This document shows positions 1 to 7,080 of a stretch of DNA of 11,941 nt, piece by piece. Origin of the DNA: Flavobacteriales bacterium (GTDB taxonomy: Bacteria; Bacteroidota; Bacteroidia; Flavobacteriales; PHOS-HE28); NCBI GenBank assembly GCA_008016945.1, contig SSGN01000182.1, positions 1-11,941 on the forward strand. Reading direction: 5' to 3'. The translations under genes and the position numbers were made by a program. Under the pieces are notes generated by a model, which saw only the letters and a program-made list of their open reading frames with translations, had not been told where the DNA came from and ran no database searches. How positions within the stretch are numbered: position 1 is the first letter of the stretch; each line of letters opens with the position of its first letter.

Positions 1-371
1 GAGCACGCGGCGTTGTAGGCGCCCACGGCATCCCAGGTGACGCCGTTGCGGGCGAACGAGTGGGCCAGCAGCCAGGCACCGACGTGGATGTTGGTGCAGG
101 GCTCGTACAGCTGCGCCTCGGTGATGCCGTGGCGGGCCAGCGTGCGCAGGTGCGTGCTGTTGATCTGCATGAGGCCGATGTCGTAGGACCCCGTGCGTTG
201 CAGATGCGATCGGTTGACGGCGCGCGGATTCAGGTCCGACTCGACGCGCGCGACGGCGTAGAGCAGTTCGGCGGCCAGCCCATAGCGTTGCGCCGCCTGC
301 TCCCAGCACGCCATGGTGTGCAGCGGTGCGCACAGCAGCAGGATCGATCCGGCAAGGCAACTCGAACGCAT
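1..371 (-). CDS. Lytic transglycosylase (PilT/IagB/VirB1-like), 3' end cut by window
   Basis: This is the N-terminal 123 residues of a secreted peptidoglycan lytic transglycosylase, an enzyme that opens the cell wall locally so that a conjugation or pilus apparatus can pass. Residues 1-21 form a signal peptide: a short basic start, a hydrophobic SILLLCAPL stretch, and probable cleavage before CWEQ. The SLT goose-type lysozyme fold follows. The likely catalytic glutamate is E44 in AVARVES, GLMQIN is at 66-71 and AYN at 118-120. C22 and C92 resemble the cysteine pair of the IagB/PilT/VirB1 branch. An in-frame TGA lies two codons upstream of the ATG at 371, so no earlier start is possible. The ribosome site is weak. 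It lies downstream of the 165-residue gene on the same strand, as in ICE conjugation or type IV pilus clusters. The family is clear; whether it belongs to the pilus or the mating-pair cluster is not. Confidence 0.85.
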   Translation of the reverse strand, partial: MRSSCLAGSILLLCAPLHTMACWEQAAQRYGLAAELLYAVARVESDLNPRAVNRSHLQRTGSYDIGLMQINSTHLRTLARHGITEAQLYEPCTNIHVGAWLLAHSFARNGVTWDAVGAYNAAC

Positions 372-414
372 GGCTCAACCCGTCGTCAACTCCAGGACAG
401 AACAACCGCCGGCC

Positions 415-479
415 GGGGGGCTGGCGAGGGGAGGTCTGGGCCGTCGGTACGGCCTGGGTCGGGTTCGGGTAGGGCCGGG
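415..479 (+). other. G-rich tract with canonical G-quadruplex motif
   Basis: In the 169-bp gap between two minus-strand genes, the plus strand has repeated G runs at 415-420, 428-431 and 438-440. A compact canonical motif, GGGTCGGGTTCGGGTAGGG, follows at 456-474, with a fifth run at 477-479. Loops in the core are only 2, 3 and 2 bases. Relative to the downstream transglycosylase gene the G runs are on the template strand, so the mRNA would be C-rich and any quadruplex would form in DNA. I saw no gene in this gap. A role in transcription or transfer is inference only. Confidence 0.55.
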
Positions 480-540
480 ACGCTGGCCGGCAGGGTGAGG
501 TCGGGTGACGCTGGGCGGCGGGGCCAGGCTCGCAGCGCTA

Positions 541-1038
541 TCAGTCAGCGCGGGGCAGTCGCCAGCGCGTCGAGCGATCGGCCATGTTCAGGCGTGCCTG
601 CTGCAGGACGAGGGTGCCGGCGCGCTCCAACTGGCGGCACAGCGCCACGCAGGCCGTGGTCAGTTGGTCGAGCTGGAACTTCGGATGCGGGTGGCGGTTG
701 GCCGGCGAGCGCTGCACGGCCAGCAGCAGGTCGTACTGCTGGCGCCACATCGACTCGCGCCGCCTCGGTGTGGCGGGCGCTCGCAGCACCAGCTGGCTGC
801 CGAGAAAGTCGAAGATGCGCTGGGCTGCGTCGTCCTGCGCGAACACCAGCGACACGCAGGCGCTGATCAGGTCCGGGAAGCGGAACGTCGGCGAGACGTT
901 GTCGCTGCTGCGCAGCAGGCCGTACAGCCACTCGTGTTCTTCCAGCCAGAGGCGGGTCTCGATGGTGTCCGGGTGCTCAGCCTCCGGGGCGCCGTGCGGG
1001 GCTTGCTCCTGGCGGGCGGTTGGCAGTGCGGAGAACAT
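541..1038 (-). CDS. Hypothetical ICE-associated protein, 165 aa
   Basis: I do not recognise this gene. The reading frame is open further upstream, to 1290, but the ATG at 1038 is chosen because GAGGGA lies about six bases before it and because the upstream stretch is Pro/Ser/Arg-rich and reads like untranslated sequence. The product is 165 residues, soluble, with no signal peptide or membrane segment. A flexible start (1-25) leads into an acidic/aromatic helix (WLEEHEWLYGLLRSS, 31-45). Two similar segments follow, FRFPDLISACVSL (52-64) and FQLDQLTTACVAL (121-133), separated by a basic linker with PRRRESMWRQQYD. The tail is basic. It shares strand and likely transcript with the transglycosylase, so a conjugation or pilus accessory role is plausible but not shown. 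Confidence 0.7.
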   Translation of the reverse strand: MFSALPTARQEQAPHGAPEAEHPDTIETRLWLEEHEWLYGLLRSSDNVSPTFRFPDLISACVSLVFAQDDAAQRIFDFLGSQLVLRAPATPRRRESMWRQQYDLLLAVQRSPANRHPHPKFQLDQLTTACVALCRQLERAGTLVLQQARLNMADRSTRWRLPRAD

Positions 1039-1498
1039 GGCGCTTCCCTCGGGTCGGTGGCTGCTGGCGGTGCTCTGTCGAGCGCGTGACCGAAGGGTAG
1101 GGTGGGGTGCGCCATGGAGCCGCGCGGAATGCGGGGTTTGTGAGGGGGTTTTCGGGATCGGGGGAGCTGCTGGCCAATGGGACGCGACTGGGGAATCGTG
1201 GGTGCTCTCAGAGGGCCGGCAGCAGTCGGAGCGACAGCGGCTGCATTGGTCCCGGTCGATCGCCTGCTTGGCCGCATTGGAATTCGGCAATCGGTCTTAT
1301 TGTTGCCTTTCGCCCCAACGTGTTCTCAGGTAGCGCCACGAGAGCCGTCGCTCGCGAACCCTGCGGCAAGCCACAGAACGCTGCGTAGCCAACACAAGGC
1401 CAAAGAAATGCGCTTCCCTGAAAACTGCAAGGCACAACGACAGGCGTAGATCGTGCGCGACAGGAACTCGGCATCCGCGGGCTGTGGCGCGGACATTC
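1039..1498. other. Intergenic stretch at the left edge of the island
   Basis: No convincing gene lies here. Open frames on both strands have unnatural composition (runs of Arg/Ser/Pro) and no ribosome sites. The part near 1039-1170 is very G-rich on the plus strand. From about 1280 the sequence becomes more AT-rich (for example TCTTATTGTTGCC at 1294-1306), which may mark the join between ICE backbone and inserted cargo. Two near-identical 11-mers, GGCTGCATTGG at 1239-1249 and GGCCGCATTGG at 1270-1280, lie 31 bases apart and could be a paired protein-binding site, but this is weak. The 165-residue gene should have its promoter here on the minus strand; I could not pick one out. Confidence 0.5.
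1095..1164 (+). other. Second G-rich tract with G-quadruplex potential
   Basis: Three G runs at 1095-1097, 1100-1102 and 1104-1107 are followed by four more at 1133-1136, 1144-1148, 1154-1156 and 1160-1164. The last four have loops of 7, 5 and 3 bases, so they meet the usual G3+N1-7 rule. The tract lies about 60-125 bases upstream of the minus-strand start at 1038, on the template strand of that gene. This is the same arrangement as the tract upstream of the transglycosylase gene. Confidence 0.45.
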
Positions 1499-1531
1499 TT
1501 GCTTACCGCTTATATCATTTTCGATATGATA
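1499..1531 (+). promoter_or_regulatory. Promoter with overlapping palindromic operator for the island operon
   Basis: A good -10 box, TATGAT, is at 1525-1530. The -35 is weak: TTACCG at 1503-1508 with a 16-base spacer, or TTGCTT at 1499-1504 with a 20-base gap. Over the spacer and -10 lies an inverted repeat, TATCAT (1513-1518) and ATGATA (1526-1531), separated by seven bases. This is the size and AT-rich character of operators bound by small XRE antitoxin-type repressors. The XRE gene begins about 120 bases downstream, so autoregulation of the whole operon is the likely arrangement. That last step is inferred. Confidence 0.6.
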
Positions 1532-1542
1532 GCCTCGTGTGA

Positions 1543-1656
1543 ATGACACGGTTGCGGGCGGTCCACGCAGAGAGTGGTGCCGCTCAAGTTGTTCGTGTCG
1601 GGCCACAGAACCACGAACTGGAACTTGCCTTGTAGCGGGCGAAGGAGGTCAAGTGA
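1543..1656 (+). pseudogene. Remnant of a HigB/RelE-type toxin gene
   Basis: The 5' slot where a toxin gene normally precedes a HigA-like antitoxin holds only about 110 bases. In one frame the end reads HELELAL, a TAG stop at 1633-1635, then RAKEVK and a TGA at 1654-1656. Without the TAG, this resembles the usual C-terminal helix of Gp49/HigB-like toxins (an acidic-alkyl ELxLA segment followed by RAKE). The TAG is one base from CAG, AAG or GAG. The old stop overlaps the antitoxin start in the form GTGA, the coupling typical of such pairs. A neighbouring frame (PLKLFVSGHRTT, 1577-1612) may preserve a little more, implying a frameshift. Most of the toxin body is absent. Recognition is from memory of the family, not a search. 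Confidence 0.45.
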
Positions 1657-1940
1657 CCAAGCTGAGAGACCTACATACGAAGTGGTCGAAGGAACCGAGC
1701 TATCGCAAGGCCTACGACGCACTGGACGAGGAGTTTGCGCTGGCAGAGGCCATTGCCGAGGCGCGCGGCCGTGCCGGCCTCACACAGGCTGAAGTAGCGG
1801 AGCGTATGCACACGACTCAGAGCAACATCGCGCGCATGGAGGCCGGCCGGACGACACCTTCCACGCGGACGCTCGAGAAGTTCGCGCAGGCAATCGGCGC
1901 GAAGCTCAAGATCAGCTTTGAACCGGTCCGCACGCGGTAA
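1653..1940 (+). CDS. XRE/HigA-like helix-turn-helix regulator (orphan antitoxin)
   Basis: A 95-residue DNA-binding protein of the Cro/C1 HTH class. The GTG start at 1653 is fixed by a near-perfect ribosome site, AAGGAGG, at 1642-1648 with four bases between. Frames reaching further upstream run through the toxin remnant. Residues 1-30 (DLHTKWSKEPSYRKAYDALDEEF) match the N-terminal extension common in HigA antitoxins. The HTH covers about 33-85, with GLTQAEVAERM and TTQSNIARMEAGRTTPS as the two core helices and turn. The C-terminus ends in KISFEP, also typical. No intact toxin accompanies it, and the restriction gene starts only 9 bp after its stop. It is therefore best read as the repressor or controller of the restriction-modification operon, acting at the palindrome near 1513-1531. 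That role is inference; the family call is firm. Confidence 0.85.
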   Translation: MTKLRDLHTKWSKEPSYRKAYDALDEEFALAEAIAEARGRAGLTQAEVAERMHTTQSNIARMEAGRTTPSTRTLEKFAQAIGAKLKISFEPVRTR

Positions 1941-1949
1941 GGCAAGTAC

Positions 1950-4670
1950 ATGGCTCTCCACAAAGATTTCCCTCGATCACCCTACGAAGTCCTGAAGCCA
2001 GAGCTCCGCTGGTTTCCGGCTGCCGAAGAGCTTCGCAGCACCGCATACGAGAAGTTGCTGCCGCCGCTGGTGGCAAAGGTCCGCGAAGAGGTCGAGGCGT
2101 GGCGGGACGCAAAGTACGCGGGAGCATCCGCCACGTCGCGCGCGCTGCTGGCCTGGTGGTTCGAGACCGCCCACACCAGCGAACTGGCCGACGGAACTCA
2201 GATGCAGTTTCGCTACTACTTCGCCCAGCGCGAAGCAGTCGAGACCGTGATCTGGCTCTACGACGTGCGCGGCGCGCGCGACAAGTTCGACCTGCTGCGC
2301 TTCGATGCGTCGGGCGCGGTGTCGAGCAACATGTTCGATGAAGACTGGCCACGCTTCGTGGTCAAGATGGCCACCGGCGCGGGCAAGACCAAGGTGCTCT
2401 CGCTGCTGATGGCCTGGTGCTACTTTCACAAGTGCTACGAGGCCAACTCAACACTGGCGCGCAACTTCCTGTTGATCGCGCCCAACATCATCGTACTCGA
2501 TCGCCTGCGCGCCGACTTCGACGGGCTGCGCATCTTCTTCAACGACCCCGTGCTCCCGGACAACGGCCATGCCGGGCAAAATTGGCGCGATGACTTTCAG
2601 GTGGCGCTGCACATTCAGGACGAAGTGCGGATCGTCCGCCCGACCGGCAACATCTTCCTGACCAACATTCACCGTGTCTATCTCGGCGACGTGCCCGAGC
2701 CGTCCCTCGATGACGACGATCTGCGCGACTACTTCCTGGCTCCGTTCGGCAACCGGCCGGTCGGCAAGACCAACGACAGCGCCGTCGATCTGGGCGAGGT
2801 CGTCCGGGAAATCGACGAACTGGCCGTGTTCAACGACGAGGCGCACCACATCCACGACAACCGCCTGGCCTGGTTTCAGTGCATTCAGGACATTCACCAC
2901 CGGATGCTGCAGAAGGACCTGCGGCTGACGATACAGGTGGACGTGACCGCGACGCCGCGCCATGACAACGGCGCGATCTTCGTGCAGACCGTCAGCGACT
3001 ACCCTCTGGTCGAGGCCATCGCGCAAAACGTGGTCAAGCATCCGGTGCTGCCGGATGCGGCCAGCCGCGCCAAGCTCACGGAGCACAAGAGCCCGCTCAT
3101 CACCGAGAAGTATGCAGACTACCTCCAGCTCGGCGTCGAGGAGTGGCGCAAGAGCTACACCGAGCACGAAAAGCTCGGCAAGAAGGCCGTGCTGTTCGTG
3201 ATGGTGGACGACACCAAGAACTGCGACGAGGTCGGCCTGCACCTGGAGAAGATTTGCCCAGAGCTGCAGGGCGCGGTGCTGGTCATCCACACCAAGGCCA
3301 ACGGCGAGATTTCCGAGGCTGCGTCGAGCAAGAACAAGGACGAGCTGGAGATTCTGCGCAGGCAGTCCAATGAAATCGACACCTGGAAGTCGCCCTACAA
3401 GGCCATCGTCTCCGTGCTGATGCTCAAGGAAGGCTGGGACGTGCGCAACGTCACCACCATCGTCGGCCTGCGCGCGTATGCCGCGAAGAGCAACATCCTG
3501 CCGGAGCAGACCCTCGGGCGAGGCCTGCGCCGGATGTATTTCGGCAGCGAGCAGCGCGAAACCGTGTCGGTCATGGGGACGCCAGCCTTCATGGAGTTTG
3601 TCGAGTCGATCCAGAACGAAGGCGTCACCTTCGATCGTGTGCCCATGGGTGGCGCGGGCGGGAAGGAGCGCAAGGACTCGCTGGTAGTCGAAGTCGAGAC
3701 CGAATCCACGGACAAGAACATCGACCGGCTCGATATCGCGGTGCCGCGCCTGACCCGGCGTTTCAACCGTGAATTCAAGGACTTGACCGAGCTGGAGCCG
3801 GAGCATTTCAGCAACGCGAAGCTGCCGCTCAAGGCCTTCACGCCGGAAGAGACCCGCGAAATCGTCTTCAAAACCATGCTGGAGGGCGAGGTCGATCACA
3901 CGATGCATCTTGATGGCACCGGATCGGGCGACTACCGCTCGGTCGTGGCCTTCTTCGCCCGCCAGTTGCTCAAGGACCTGCGCCTGGTCGGCGGCTACGA
4001 CCAGATCTATCCCAAGGTCAAGGAGTTCATCCGCGACCACCTGTTCGAGGCTGCGGTCGACCTCGAAGACCCGGTGATTCTGCGGAACCTGTCGGAGCCC
4101 GAAGCCGGCAAGGTGGTCTTCGATCAGTTCCGCGCCGCGATCAACAAGCTGACGATCTATGAGGGCGGCAGCTCGCGCATCGACGGCCAAATCCGCCTGC
4201 GCGACACGCGGCCCTTCCGTACCGAGCCGCGCGGCTTCGTGCAGGCGCGCAAGTCGGTCTTCAACCGCATCGTCGGCGAAGTGAACGCCGACGGCCTGGA
4301 ATTAGCCTTTGCCGCGTTCCTGGAGTCCGCACCGGACGTGCAGGCGTTCGGCAAGAACTACATGGCCGTCGGCTTCAAGATCGAATACGTCAAGAGCAAC
4401 GGCGAGCTGTCGACCTACACGCCGGACTTCCTGGTGCGCACGACGGACGGTGTGATCTGGGTCGTCGAGACCAAGGGTCGCGAAGAGCTTGATCTGCCCC
4501 AGAAAATGGCGCGACTGCGCCAGTGGTGCGAGGACGCCACGACCGCGACGAAGGACGATGGCGGGCCGCGATACCGCTTCGTCTACGTCGATCAGGAGAG
4601 TTTCGATCAGCACAAGCCGTCGTCGTTCGCGGGGCTGGCGAGCACCTTCCGCGAGTATCAAGAGAACTGA
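1950..4670 (+). CDS. res: Type III restriction endonuclease subunit R (Res)
   Basis: A 906-residue ATP-dependent translocase/nuclease that works with Mod to cut DNA lacking host methylation. The superfamily 2 helicase core shows Walker A ATGAGKT (141-147), DEAH (296-299), motif III TATPR (333-337), a motif V-like MLKEGWDVRN (491-500) and motif VI EQTLGRGLRR (519-528). The C-terminal PD-(D/E)xK nuclease is visible as PDF (D826) followed by VVETKG (E840, K842), the Res endonuclease signature. All expected active residues are present, so the protein looks intact. Its length is close to the 900-1000 usual for type III Res. The ATG at 1950 follows TAAGG by seven bases and lies 9 bp after the XRE stop. 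Its TGA shares a base with the Mod ATG (TGATG), so translation of the two is probably coupled. Res before Mod is the reverse of the commoner mod-res order. Confidence 0.93.
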   Translation: MALHKDFPRSPYEVLKPELRWFPAAEELRSTAYEKLLPPLVAKVREEVEAWRDAKYAGASATSRALLAWWFETAHTSELADGTQMQFRYYFAQREAVETVIWLYDVRGARDKFDLLRFDASGAVSSNMFDEDWPRFVVKMATGAGKTKVLSLLMAWCYFHKCYEANSTLARNFLLIAPNIIVLDRLRADFDGLRIFFNDPVLPDNGHAGQNWRDDFQVALHIQDEVRIVRPTGNIFLTNIHRVYLGDVPEPSLDDDDLRDYFLAPFGNRPVGKTNDSAVDLGEVVREIDELAVFNDEAHHIHDNRLAWFQCIQDIHHRMLQKDLRLTIQVDVTATPRHDNGAIFVQTVSDYPLVEAIAQNVVKHPVLPDAASRAKLTEHKSPLITEKYADYLQLGVEEWRKSYTEHEKLGKKAVLFVMVDDTKNCDEVGLHLEKICPELQGAVLVIHTKANGEISEAASSKNKDELEILRRQSNEIDTWKSPYKAIVSVLMLKEGWDVRNVTTIVGLRAYAAKSNILPEQTLGRGLRRMYFGSEQRETVSVMGTPAFMEFVESIQNEGVTFDRVPMGGAGGKERKDSLVVEVETESTDKNIDRLDIAVPRLTRRFNREFKDLTELEPEHFSNAKLPLKAFTPEETREIVFKTMLEGEVDHTMHLDGTGSGDYRSVVAFFARQLLKDLRLVGGYDQIYPKVKEFIRDHLFEAAVDLEDPVILRNLSEPEAGKVVFDQFRAAINKLTIYEGGSSRIDGQIRLRDTRPFRTEPRGFVQARKSVFNRIVGEVNADGLELAFAAFLESAPDVQAFGKNYMAVGFKIEYVKSNGELSTYTPDFLVRTTDGVIWVVETKGREELDLPQKMARLRQWCEDATTATKDDGGPRYRFVYVDQESFDQHKPSSFAGLASTFREYQEN

Positions 4671-7030
4671 TGATGGCTAAGCAAGACAAGAAGTCCTACG
4701 ACCTGAGCGAAGCCGAACAGCGCGACCTGGTCACGTTGATCCAGCAGGGCAAGGCGCTGCCGGAGAAATACCGCTTCATCCTCTTCGAGGACAAGCGCGA
4801 GATTGAGCTGGTCTGGAACGGGAAGACGCGGGACGTATGCACGACGGTGCTGCCCTTCCAAACGCTCGAGCATATCGACGAGCCGCGCGCTGAAACCAAG
4901 ACGCAGGAAGACCTGTTCGACAGCCGGGGCCGCCAGCAGCGGGGCTGGACAAACAAGCTGATCTGGGGCGACAACAAATTAATTCTCTCGTCACTCAAGG
5001 CAGGCGCGCTACGTGAACAAATCGAGGACGCAGGGGGCCTCAAGCTGATCTATATCGATCCGCCATTCGACGTAGGTGCAGATTTCAGTATGGACATCGA
5101 GATCGGCGATGAGACCTTCCACAAGGAGGCTAACCTGTTGGAGCAAATTGCGTACCGGGACACCTGGGGACGCGGCGCAGATAGCTTCGTCGCAATGCTC
5201 TACGAACGCCTGATCCTCATGCGTGACCTCCTGGCGGACGATGGCACGATTTACGTTCACATGGGATGGGGCGTATCGCACTATGTACGAGGAATTCTGG
5301 ATGAGGTGTTCGGTAAGGATCGCGCAGTCAACCAGATTATCTGGAAGCGTCAAACAGCACATAGCGACAGCGGCCAAGGGTCACAGCACCTCGGACGACT
5401 GCATGACGTGGTACTGCTCTACACAAAGAGCGATCGATACACGTGGAATGTCCAGTACACCCCCTACGATCAAGAATACCTTCGGACACATTACAAGAAT
5501 GTCGAGGAGGGCACAAACCGTAGGTTCGAGCTGGCTGATCTGAACGCGCCCGGCGGTGCGTCGAAGGGGAACCCGCGATACGAGTTTCTCGGGATCACGC
5601 GGTTCTGGCGCTTCAAGCGCGAACGCATGCAGAATCTCTACGAGCAAGGGCGAATCGTTCAGCCGAGCGAGGGAGCGGTGCCCCGCTACAAGCGTTATCT
5701 CGATGAAATGCTCGGTGTTCCCATTCAAGACATGTGGCTTGATCTGAACCCAATCAACTCGCAGGCAAAGGAGTCTGCCGGGTACGCAACCCAAAAGCCG
5801 GAATCGCTTCTAGAGCGAGTGATCAAAGCCAGTAGTAATGAAGGTGACTTGGTCGCCGATTTCTTCTGCGGCTCTGGAACGACCGCTGCCGTTGCCGAGA
5901 AGCTTGGCCGCAAATGGATCACTACCGATTTAGGCAAGTTCGGCATTCACACTACGCGCAAGCGCCTAATCGGCGTGCAACGTGAGAAGAAGGCCGCCGA
6001 AAAAGATTTCCGAGCCTTCGAGGTGCTGAACCTTGGCCGCTACGAGCGGCAGGCCTATCTCAACGTCGGTGGACGCTTGACGGGATCCCAGAAGGCGCAA
6101 GCGCTGGCGCAGAAGGAAGCCGAGTTCCGCGAGCTGATCTTGCGGGCCTACAAGGCCACCGGTTTCGGCGGAGGCCAAAGCGGGCAAGCGCAGGACGGCT
6201 TTTTCCACGGCGCGCGGAACGGGCGTCTGGTGGTGATCGGCCCGATCAATCTGCCCGTCGGGCGCTTGTTCGTCGAAGAGGTCATCACCGAATGCCGCAA
6301 GCGCGGTGCGTCACGTGTGGACATTCTGGCCTTCGAGTTCGAAATGGGACTGTTCCCCGCCGTTCTGGAAGAGGCCCGTGGGAAGGGCATCGATCTCACG
6401 CCGAAATACATCCCTGCCGAAGTGTTCGACAAGCGCGCTGTGGACAGGGGCCAGGTGGTCTTCCACGACATCAGCTTCGTCGAAGCCACGCCGCGCTACG
6501 ACAAGAAGGCCAAGCTCGCGGTCAGGATCGAGCTGACCGACTTCTCCGTCTATTACACCCAGGGTGCTGCTGAAGCCGCGATTGCCGCGATGAAGGAAGG
6601 CAAGAGCGAAGTCATGTGCGAGCAGGGGCAGCTCTACAAGGTCAGCAAGAGCAAGGACGGCATCGTCAAGAAAGAGAGACTCACCAAGCACTGGACGGAC
6701 TGGGTCGACTACTGGGCTGTCGACTTCGACTATCTGCAGCGTAAGGAGATCATCAAGGTCCCCGTTGGTACGGGCCTGGGTGGTGTCGCTACGTTGCCGG
6801 GCTTTGAGGGACCGCAGGGCGAACTGTCCATGCAGTTTGAGGAGCGATGGACCGGCGGGTACATCTTCGAGAACGAGTGGCAGAGCTTCCGAACGCGGCA
6901 GAGTCGCGAGCTTGATCTAACCACGGCCCTGCACACTTACGATCGGCCGGGGCGCTACACGGTGGCCGTCAAGGTCATCGACATCTTTGGCAATGACACG
7001 ATGACGCTCGTGCCCGTGAACGTGGGCTAG
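4670..7030 (+). CDS. mod: Type III DNA methyltransferase (Mod), N6-adenine, with long C-terminal extension
   Basis: A 786-residue site-specific methyltransferase that recognises the target for both methylation and Res cleavage. Motif IV, IDPPF (129-133), comes before motif I, FFCGSGTT (398-405). This permutation is that of beta-class amino-methyltransferases, to which type III Mod belongs, and DPPF fits adenine N6 methylation. The region between (about 200-375) holds the target recognition domain, and YATQKPESLLERVI (372-385) is the usual stretch before motif I. Two adjacent ATGs exist: 4670 overlaps the Res stop, 4673 is one codon later. The frame is open upstream of 4670 but there it is only a shadow of res. 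The extension after about residue 430 is unusually long (typical Mod is roughly 600-700 residues) and ends in a PKD-like strand pattern, HTYDRPGRYTVAVKVID (755-771). The stretch 4970-5955 is poorer in G+C than its flanks. Confidence 0.92.
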   Translation: MMAKQDKKSYDLSEAEQRDLVTLIQQGKALPEKYRFILFEDKREIELVWNGKTRDVCTTVLPFQTLEHIDEPRAETKTQEDLFDSRGRQQRGWTNKLIWGDNKLILSSLKAGALREQIEDAGGLKLIYIDPPFDVGADFSMDIEIGDETFHKEANLLEQIAYRDTWGRGADSFVAMLYERLILMRDLLADDGTIYVHMGWGVSHYVRGILDEVFGKDRAVNQIIWKRQTAHSDSGQGSQHLGRLHDVVLLYTKSDRYTWNVQYTPYDQEYLRTHYKNVEEGTNRRFELADLNAPGGASKGNPRYEFLGITRFWRFKRERMQNLYEQGRIVQPSEGAVPRYKRYLDEMLGVPIQDMWLDLNPINSQAKESAGYATQKPESLLERVIKASSNEGDLVADFFCGSGTTAAVAEKLGRKWITTDLGKFGIHTTRKRLIGVQREKKAAEKDFRAFEVLNLGRYERQAYLNVGGRLTGSQKAQALAQKEAEFRELILRAYKATGFGGGQSGQAQDGFFHGARNGRLVVIGPINLPVGRLFVEEVITECRKRGASRVDILAFEFEMGLFPAVLEEARGKGIDLTPKYIPAEVFDKRAVDRGQVVFHDISFVEATPRYDKKAKLAVRIELTDFSVYYTQGAAEAAIAAMKEGKSEVMCEQGQLYKVSKSKDGIVKKERLTKHWTDWVDYWAVDFDYLQRKEIIKVPVGTGLGGVATLPGFEGPQGELSMQFEERWTGGYIFENEWQSFRTRQSRELDLTTALHTYDRPGRYTVAVKVIDIFGNDTMTLVPVNVG

Positions 7031-7065
7031 TTGCTTGTTGACCCAAGAATGCTTATGGATGCGGG

Positions 7066-7080
7066 CAGGAGATGACGATG
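7066..7080 (+). promoter_or_regulatory. Ribosome binding site deciding the PHP-ATPase start
   Basis: CAGGAG at 7066-7071 directly abuts an ATG at 7072, leaving no spacing. It stands six bases before the next in-frame ATG at 7078, the ideal distance. The start at 7078 is therefore preferred. The protein is two residues shorter than the longest possible reading. Confidence 0.7.

Noticed and set aside
60..866. A plus-strand open frame across the transglycosylase and the start of the next gene.
   Set aside because: The product is Arg/Gly/Ala-rich without motifs and runs antisense to the clear SLT domain.
1039..1290. An 84-residue upstream extension of the 165-residue protein, starting at 1290.
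   Set aside because: The added part is rich in Pro/Ser/Arg/His with no ribosome site, while the ATG at 1038 has GAGGGA at good spacing.
1208..1606. A minus-strand 132-codon frame across the island's left edge and operator.
   Set aside because: No ribosome site, no family features, and it would run through the palindromic promoter.
2448..4190. A long open frame on the minus strand across res (580 codons).
   Set aside because: It is a shadow of GC-rich codon use in res. The translation is low in complexity (Val/Leu/Asp/His-rich), has no recognisable motif and lies antisense to an intact helicase.
4523..4669. A 49-residue N-terminal extension of Mod.
   Set aside because: It lies wholly within the end of res in another frame. 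The TGATG overlap and the MAKQDKKSYDLS start fit known Mod starts better.
7031..7060. A promoter in the mod to PHP-ATPase gap (TTGCTT, 17 bases, TATGGA).
   Set aside because: Both boxes are poor, and the predicted start would fall at the ribosome site itself. Read-through from the first promoter is simpler.
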